Assembly: GCA_024336345.1 (NCBI GenBank)
Contig: JANFOG010000004.1
Coordinates: 1,674,001 to 1,738,000, forward strand
DNA: 64,000 nt
Source of the DNA: Mariannaea sp. PMI_226
Lineage: Eukaryota > Ascomycota > Sordariomycetes > Hypocreales > Nectriaceae
Reading direction: 5' to 3'
The stretch's first letter is position 1. Each line of letters opens with the position of its first letter. Below, one piece after another: positions 58,001 through 64,000 of the stretch. Under the pieces are notes generated by a model. That model was not told the DNA's origin, ran no database searches, and worked only from the letters and a program-made list of their open reading frames with translations. The position numbers and the translations under genes were made by a program.

Positions 58001-59581
58001 ACCTAGTCCCTCCATGTTGGTCAGGTTAGTACCATGAGGAGGTACCCTCTACATGTGGGTGGTGTAGAGCAGAGTGACAAGGGAGGAGAGAGCGATGACG
58101 TCGAAAACTGATCTGGAGAGAGCTGACTCTGAGGAGGGGCAACCGAAGCACATGGGATATACGCCACGTGAAAAAGACATGCGCCGTCATTTCTGCCAAA
58201 CCTGCCAGTGAATTGAGAAACGTGCAACCATAGTCGCGATGGTGTCTTCACGCACTTAACTAAGGTATCTATCTACCTATCCTAGGTACACGTTCAGATT
58301 GATACTGCACTAGAGGGAGAAGCAGGGAAAGATAAGCACGGAAGCACGGAATACGCAAGGTAGGTAGGAACGCATATTGGCTTAGACTTCCCGGGTGGGC
58401 TCTATCATGCACTCTCTGCACTGTACCTTCCATTCTCAACGACGCAATGTCACCTGCAGGGTCCAGGTTCCTCCCTACCTTGATAGTACCTACTGTAAGT
58501 ATCCAAGGGACTGGAGGGAAAAGTAAGGCAGGACAGGCAGGTTGGCAGGCAGGCATCAATCAGTCCCATCCACTCCCTCCAGACGTGATTGCTACAGCAG
58601 ACTTATTAGCAAGACCTTTCCGTATTACCACCACCACCACCAGTACTACCACTTACCACTACTTAGACTATTACCGCTCCCACTACTACCACCCAACACA
58701 CCAACACCAACACCAACAACAACAGCAACGCAACATCAACAAATCACAAGCATATTTTCCGCCCTTCATCTTCCCTTTCTTTCCCACCCCTTCTTCTGCC
58801 CCATGTTTCTCTCCCATCTCCTTCAAATCACTTCACTCCCCCACACCCGCACACCCCGCCTGGTACGTGCCCCCCTCTACCTCTGCCTCTACCGGCTCAT
58901 AAACCGGGGGTACGTACTGGCGTAGGATAGCCCATGTTTCCCATCTCCTTGCCCATCCATCTCTTTGCCGAAGCGTTTGTTAGATCTCTTTTTAGTCTGT
59001 ACTGCTCTAAATAAATGATGGATGACGATGATGCATCACAAACACCGTCTCTCTTCATTTCCTTTTTGCTGCCCAACATCCACAGTGACCCCTCCTCCCG
59101 GGCTTATTCTTTGCACATCCTTCAGCCCAGTTCCGCCTCATCTCCCGAACTATGTGGGCAAAGTTCCAGCTCAAGCTCAACCCCAACCCCAGTTCTTTGC
59201 TTCCAGGGCAGAAGCTCAAGACTAAAATCACCGTAATCTATTAGCGTCTTTTCACGTCTCTGACGAGAAGCCTGGAAGACGCAAAGACGAGAGAGAGTGA
59301 GAGAGTAAGGTCTGGTCCGGGCACTCCCCCTCATACTGTGACCCCGAGGCTTTGCGCTGCACACACCCGATGTTGGCCCTGCTTTCGCGATTCCTTCCTG
59401 CTGTTGCTTTCTTTTTTTCTTCTCCCTCTTCTTTGCTTCTTTTATTTCTTCAACCTCTTCATCTGTAGCGCCGACCTTTCAGGTTGCCCCCCCTTTTTTT
59501 TCCTTTCTTCCTTTTTCCTTCTTCTTCTCCTTCCTCCCTTTCCCTTCACCCGCGCAACGTCGAGGCGCAGCGACGGCCGTC
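55071..59581. other. 4.5 kb gene-poor stretch before the Rab gene
   Basis: Apart from the possible membrane-protein remnants at 55952-57920, nothing with coding character was seen. The right end (59395-59575) is a long pyrimidine tract typical of a fungal promoter and leader, here of the Rab gene. CTACCTACC-like motifs occur near 58270. Confidence 0.5.
55952..57920 (-). pseudogene. Possible multi-exon membrane-protein gene or relic
   Basis: Several minus-strand frames encode hydrophobic, helix-like segments: GYYFAVLPIVLFGLCQVAHA near 57800, VIVMAWAIMVSSLLSYF near 57080, FFMLIFPVLSNFWYFAFLVQ near 56400 and IWTIAFLIIIEIFACLSRLL near 56070. Order and strand agree with one multi-pass protein. 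I could not find splice pairs joining all of them in phase, and the gap between the first two is about 570 bases. It may be a decayed gene, or a real one with unresolved exons. Confidence 0.25.
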
Positions 59582-60630
59582 ATGTCTTCCCTTGAAGCCA
59601 AGATTGTCGTCCTCGGCGCCCAGGGCGTGGGCAAGACGTCTCTCGTGATGCGATATTGCAAGGGCTCCTTCAACCCGGCCCAGATCACTTCTACTGTTGG
59701 CGCCAGTTTCCTGACGAAACGGGTTATCGATTCGGACTCGGATACTGTTGTTCGACTCCAAATCTGGGACACAGGTTTGTTGCCTTCATCCCCCCACTCA
59801 GCTTGACTCGTGACCGTGCGGAAACCCTGAGTTTAAAACACGTCGAGTCGCGACAGCATCCAAATATCATGATGCTAATTGCAGATCTAGCCGGTCAAGA
59901 ACGTTTTCGCTCCATCTCCCGTCTGTACTACCGTGGCGCCAATGCTTGCATTCTCTGTTACAGCATCACCGACGCTCAGTCATTCGCCGATATGGGTGTT
60001 TGGCTCACTGAGCTCCGCCACAACCTACCCCATGACGTCGTCCTGCACGTCGTTGGAACTAAGGCCGACATAGTCGCTCGCGATCCCTCCGCACGCCAAG
60101 TCCCCTTCGAACGCTGCATCGCCTACGTCGCAGAAAACCTTGCTCCCGGCCTAGGTAGCACGCCGCCTCCAACTGCCACTCCTTTCAACATTCCCGGACC
60201 TCTAGCTGGAACTCCAGGCTCCGGTTCTGCCGGTGTTGAACCCCGCAGCCCCAGCTCCAAGCGCAGCTCTGGCTTCTGGGCCCAGGAAGTTGGCTGGGAC
60301 GCCTGCCACGAGATCAGTGCTGAGAGTGGTGAAGGCGTTGAGGAAGTTTTCCGTGTTGTCACCCGCAAACTCGTCGAGCAGAACCGTAAGATGCAGCAGG
60401 CTCTGCTCATGGCCACGGCCATTCCCGGTACCCCAGGCTACGAAGTCGGGATGGACGGCGGCTATTTTGACGGTTCCAACCCTCGAGGAAGCTTTCGTGT
60501 TGGCCGTGATCGACGCAGTTGGCTCTTTTCCCCGGGTTTTTCACCAGCCGTCACCGTCGATCAGGCTAGCAACCAAGATCAGACACAGCAACTAGAACAA
60601 CATAAAACCCGGCGTGGATGTTGCAGTTGA
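59582..60630 (+). CDS. Rab-family small GTPase with insert and long C-terminus
   Basis: Two exons, 59582-59774 and 59891-60630, give 310 residues, about 100 more than a usual Rab. The P-loop is GAQGVGKTS (12-20), switch I region TSTVGASFLTKRV, switch II WDTAGQERF (62-70), with the intron (59775-59890) splitting the Ala codon. The acceptor at GATCTAG was chosen because it gives the invariant DTAGQE. The G4 motif reads TKAD (121-124) where NKxD is usual; G5 is SAE (207-209). A Pro/Ser/Gly-rich insert of about 47 residues (148-195) separates them. The tail ends CCS, a prenylation site. GASF with TK resembles the Rab5/Rab22 branch, suggesting an endosomal role; that is inferred. Confidence 0.88.
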
Positions 60631-61192
60631 ATTGGTTCTGTGACACTCTACATTATGTTTCAAATCGATATAACAGGTTTGGCAAGAATGAATCCTCGAA
60701 ACTACATTTACAAGGGCAGGACATGCACCCGAAAAAGGTGACGACGGGATGTGCGTGGTGTATATCTATGATACCCGGGGTGGCTTTGGCTTCACTTTTC
60801 ACTTTTCATTTTTTTTTCGGCCTTTTCCCACTTGATCTTTGGTCAGGGTGTCTCTTTCAGGTTTCTTTGGTTCTCCATTACGGACTATGCAGCAGCTTTC
60901 TCATACTCGTCTTCTCTGGTTTCACGACACATCAAGGGTCCTCTTTGTCATTGGGAGTTATTGGGGGATATTGGTCGGTTTTGGTCATGAGGGGGCGGTC
61001 CTTGCATCGCGGCATTTCTCAAGGGATATAATACGTCTTGGAACGGCACGATTTTCTCTCACGAGATTCTTTTCATTTTTTTTTTTCTTCTTTTTCTTTT
61101 TGGTATCACTTCTAACAACTTTCTCCATCTGTTTACAGATTATTGGGGTATAGCAGGAATCCTGGGTTTATAGATCCTGTGCTATGGCCAAT
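60631..61192. other. Convergent 3' region of the Rab and helicase genes
   Basis: 562 bases between two convergent stops, rich in T-runs near 61078-61100. No gene is seen. Confidence 0.6.
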
Positions 61193-64000
61193 TTATAGAG
61201 ACTTATTCCCTTCTGATCCTGGCGCTCCCGTCTTCTTTGACTTGACATCATCTTCTACTATTGGACGAGCGGGAATGTCTACATCCAAAACCCTGTGTTC
61301 CAAACCAATGTAGGCATCACTCACTACCAGAACATCTAGTTTGCGAGCCTGTCCCGGCTCAGCCTCTGGCAATTTGATGGTTGTCTTGGTGGATGGCCGT
61401 GTACCAGTACCAAGCTGGCGACCTGGCATGGTGGACCAACCGACTCGCTTGACTGCGATTACTTCATCCTTGGCAACATCTGCGACCACGACGAACCAAC
61501 TCTCAGTCTGTGGCTTGGGGAATTTGGGTGCGTAGATGCGAGCCTCACGCTCCACGAGCGGGTTGAGCCGCTTCAGGCCGACAGTAACGGAGAGTGCGGT
61601 CACATTGTCGATGGAGACGGCTACATTAGGCAGGATAGAGACGGCACGAGAGAAGCGGTTTGTTTGACTGACTGGCACGCCAAGCTTCTTTGCAAGTTGA
61701 CCGGCTTGGTTGCGGTTAAGGGAGGCAACCTTGGCGAGCGTTGTGGTGTCCGTGGCGTCCGTCTCGACGTTGGGGAGAATGGAGATTGGGGGGTCAGTAG
61801 GCCAGCGGGCGCACTTGATGCACTGCAGAAGGGACATCATCTGCAGGCAACTGGATAGGTAGCCCAGCTCGGTGAGGACGTCGATGGACGCCTGGACTAT
61901 ACGGATAGCCTGATCCAGCACGCTCGTCTGGTCACCCACGTAATCGGTGATGGGCAGGTCGATGCGGGACATGTGCGCCTGCAGCAAGAGGAAGGCCTTG
62001 ACGTGAGGATCCCACATGGGCAGGTTGAAAGCGTTGCCCGAGTAGGGCAAGTTATCGGACAAGGTGCCGTTGACGAGGTCCTCGTTGTGGCGCACGGGAA
62101 GCTCATCGTACTCGGTCGCGCGAGACATCCATGAGAGCACGTCGAGGAACGTTGCCTTGGGTTTCGCGTGGCCAACAAGGTGACGGATGGTCTTGTGAGA
62201 GAGATAGTAGTAACTCATGATCTTGCCCAAAGGTGTGGAGTCGACGTCACCGTTGGGGAAGACTTCGACACACTTGGACTCGGCGAGCTCGTTGAGTGAC
62301 TTGTTGACCATTTCAATCATGAAATCGTTGGCCATTTGTTGGGCAGCGATGGTGTTGTGTTCCTCGGCGGAGATTTCCAGTCCGTAGTACGATGGGTTCT
62401 TGTGCAGGCGTCTGAAGAAGAAAGTCCAGGTCAGGTAGTCGAGCGCATCTTGCTTTGTGAGGATGGTCTCGGCAGAGACCTCGGCACAAAGATGGTTATC
62501 TAGCACAGTGTGGAGGGATGACTCGACGGGGAAACCAGTGTGGAGGAAGTGTTTGTAAAAGTCCTTCTTGGCGTCTTGAGTGAAGATGCGAGCAACGCCT
62601 GAGTTATCGAACTGAGGGCGACCCGCTCGTCCCAGCATCTGGAGAACGTCGGTCAAGTCCATATCCTTGTAGGCTTCGATTTTGGCATCAAAGAACTGAG
62701 TGCCCTTCACGACGACCAAGTGAGCCGGAAGATTAACACCCCAAGCGAGAGTACTGGTAGCAACGAGGATCTGAATTTTATTGTTCAGGAAGAGTTCTTC
62801 AGCAAGCTGGCGATCCGACTCGACAAGACCTGCGTGATGCAAACCAATTCCAAAGTTGATGGCCTCCTTAAGAGCGTCGTCCTTGACACGGGCGAGGTTC
62901 AGCTGAAGGTCGTCTTCATCCATGTGTAGGAATCGGCGGGGATTGTCTTCCATGCCGCAGAAGTTGATGAGATCCTTGGCGGTGAGACGAGTCTGCCGAC
63001 GGGACGGCACGAAGACGATGACTGGCTTCTCAGGACTGTGGTTCTTGACGGCCAAGAAGGTCGGGCGATTCATCGACTGCATTAAGGGACAGAAGCCCCG
63101 AACCTCGGGGAAGCCGTCAATGTAGAGCTCCAAGGGGACAGGGCGGACGGAATGCTTGAAGTTGAAGAGTCCTTCCTTGACACCAAGCCAGTTGCCCAGA
63201 TCAGTAGCGTTCGCGCAAGCAGTTGACATTCCCAGGAGGCGGACAGGGTTTTTGGTCGAAGACGCGATATAGTTCATTCGGGACACAATAATTTCCAGAA
63301 TAGGGCCTCGATCTCCTGCCAGGAGATGGATCTCATCAATGATAACTAGACTGACCTTCCGCACATATCCACGAGTCTGCCATGATCGCGAAATACCATC
63401 CCATTTCTCGGGAGTGGTGATGATGACATCTGCATTCTGAATCGTTCGCGTGTCTGGAGTATTGTCACCAGTTAACTCGACCAGTTTCAATCCTAGAGGC
63501 TTGGCTAGTCGAGCTCCCCAGTCCTTGACTCGCTCGCGCACAAGCGCCTTCATAGGTGCAATGTAGACCACCTTGGAGCCAGGTCGCTCACGGAACGCCC
63601 ACCACATGGCGAGTTCTGCAGCGACAGTCTTACCACTTCCAGTAGGAGAACCCAGTAGCACGTTCGCCGGGGTGTTGTAGAGCGTGTGGAAGATTTGCGT
63701 CTGCATCGGGTTGAAAAACTGAAACCGCTTCGCGTAAATGTCCTCCAGGGCAGGGTTCTTCAAAGCTGAAATCGATAGAGGCTGTAGGTTCAGCAAATCG
63801 GTCCACACACTCTCAGTATCGGGCCGGATCAGATGCTGGAAAGAGACTGGGGTGACCGTCTCTGCTCCCAGCCATCTGTCGGAGACACACCGAACATAAA
63901 TCTGCTTCGGCAATGGATCGGCCAAGGGGATGGTGAAGTTGAGCTCATGGTCATCATTGAGCTTTCTACGATTGAGGATAAAGAACTCGTGATGGTAAAT
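61193..64000 (-). CDS. SLH1: Slh1/ASCC3-type Ski2-like helicase, C-terminal half (5' end outside window)
   Basis: 935 residues are visible, open to the right edge, and the start is missing. Full-length fungal Slh1 is about 1970-2000 residues, so this is the second helicase cassette. Slh1/Rqt2 acts in ribosome-quality-control triggering, splitting stalled collided ribosomes. Seen in order: FTIPLADPLPKQIYVR leading into QTQIFHTLYNTPANVLLGSP with TGSGKT (Walker A), then TTPEKWDGISR, IIDEIHLLAGDRG (DEIH box), ATSTLAWGVNLPAHLVVVKG, LQMLGRAGRPQFD (motif VI), and a Sec63-like domain with RLNPLVEREA near the end. Brr2 is the main alternative, but length and the visible linker fit Slh1 better. No introns appear in the visible part. 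Confidence 0.88.
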   Translation of the reverse strand: MYHHEFFILNRRKLNDDHELNFTIPLADPLPKQIYVRCVSDRWLGAETVTPVSFQHLIRPDTESVWTDLLNLQPLSISALKNPALEDIYAKRFQFFNPMQTQIFHTLYNTPANVLLGSPTGSGKTVAAELAMWWAFRERPGSKVVYIAPMKALVRERVKDWGARLAKPLGLKLVELTGDNTPDTRTIQNADVIITTPEKWDGISRSWQTRGYVRKVSLVIIDEIHLLAGDRGPILEIIVSRMNYIASSTKNPVRLLGMSTACANATDLGNWLGVKEGLFNFKHSVRPVPLELYIDGFPEVRGFCPLMQSMNRPTFLAVKNHSPEKPVIVFVPSRRQTRLTAKDLINFCGMEDNPRRFLHMDEDDLQLNLARVKDDALKEAINFGIGLHHAGLVESDRQLAEELFLNNKIQILVATSTLAWGVNLPAHLVVVKGTQFFDAKIEAYKDMDLTDVLQMLGRAGRPQFDNSGVARIFTQDAKKDFYKHFLHTGFPVESSLHTVLDNHLCAEVSAETILTKQDALDYLTWTFFFRRLHKNPSYYGLEISAEEHNTIAAQQMANDFMIEMVNKSLNELAESKCVEVFPNGDVDSTPLGKIMSYYYLSHKTIRHLVGHAKPKATFLDVLSWMSRATEYDELPVRHNEDLVNGTLSDNLPYSGNAFNLPMWDPHVKAFLLLQAHMSRIDLPITDYVGDQTSVLDQAIRIVQASIDVLTELGYLSSCLQMMSLLQCIKCARWPTDPPISILPNVETDATDTTTLAKVASLNRNQAGQLAKKLGVPVSQTNRFSRAVSILPNVAVSIDNVTALSVTVGLKRLNPLVEREARIYAPKFPKPQTESWFVVVADVAKDEVIAVKRVGWSTMPGRQLGTGTRPSTKTTIKLPEAEPGQARKLDVLVVSDAYIGLEHRVLDVDIPARPIVEDDVKSKKTGAPGSEGNKSL

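Noticed and set aside
58447..58925. Two overlapping 127-151 codon frames rich in Ser, Pro, His and Tyr
   Set aside because: Composition mirrors ACC/CAA-type simple repeats. No domain and no conserved start context.

Overview
The window is nuclear DNA of a filamentous ascomycete. Genes have short GT-AG introns (mostly 50-120 nt), there are long pyrimidine tracts upstream of starts, and the protein set is fungal: a peroxisomal multifunctional beta-oxidation enzyme, a fused CPSase-ATCase, GPI-anchored wall proteins and a Clr5/ankyrin protein. Protein flavour and the many CTACCTACCTAGG-type intergenic repeats suggest Sordariomycetes, probably Hypocreales; that placement is an inference. No bacterial, organellar or viral gene block is visible.

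Left part (1-29 kb), conserved core: FOX2 (+), an RBR ubiquitin ligase with a membrane segment (-), a PCL/CLG1-type cyclin (-), a 6.4 kb gene-free stretch, pyridoxamine-phosphate oxidase (-), the 2239-residue URA2/pyrABCN protein (-) and a Gln-rich SS18/SSXT-like protein (-).

Middle (30-39.2 kb), accessory island: five identical tRNA-Arg(ACG) genes, three of them in an exact 165-bp tandem array; an LTR-like remnant with two more degraded pieces, one carrying RIP-like C-to-T/G-to-A changes; a 1250-residue Clr5-ankyrin protein; and a 224-bp element with 24-bp terminal inverted repeats. This is the most dynamic part of the window.

Right part (39.5-64 kb): HIS5 with a GC-AG intron (+), a GPI-anchored GH76 Dfg5-type protein (-), a 5.2 kb gene-poor stretch with a weak small gene and relics, two divergent paralogous GPI-type surface proteins (one in three exons and easily missed), a bacterial-type MscL channel in three exons (-), an intron-containing tRNA-Ile(AAT), a 4.5 kb stretch with possible membrane-protein remnants, a long Rab-family GTPase with an insert (+), and the C-terminal half of an Slh1/ASCC3-type helicase (-) running off the right edge.

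The genes do not form one pathway. Core metabolism (beta-oxidation, vitamin B6, pyrimidine, histidine), ubiquitin signalling, wall building, mechanosensing and trafficking genes are interleaved as usual in fungi. Exon structures were derived by hand from splice consensus, reading phase and family motifs. No new defence or biosynthetic system is evident; the best leads are the paralogous surface-protein pair, the fungal MscL, the Rab with altered G4 motif and the tRNA/transposon/ankyrin island.
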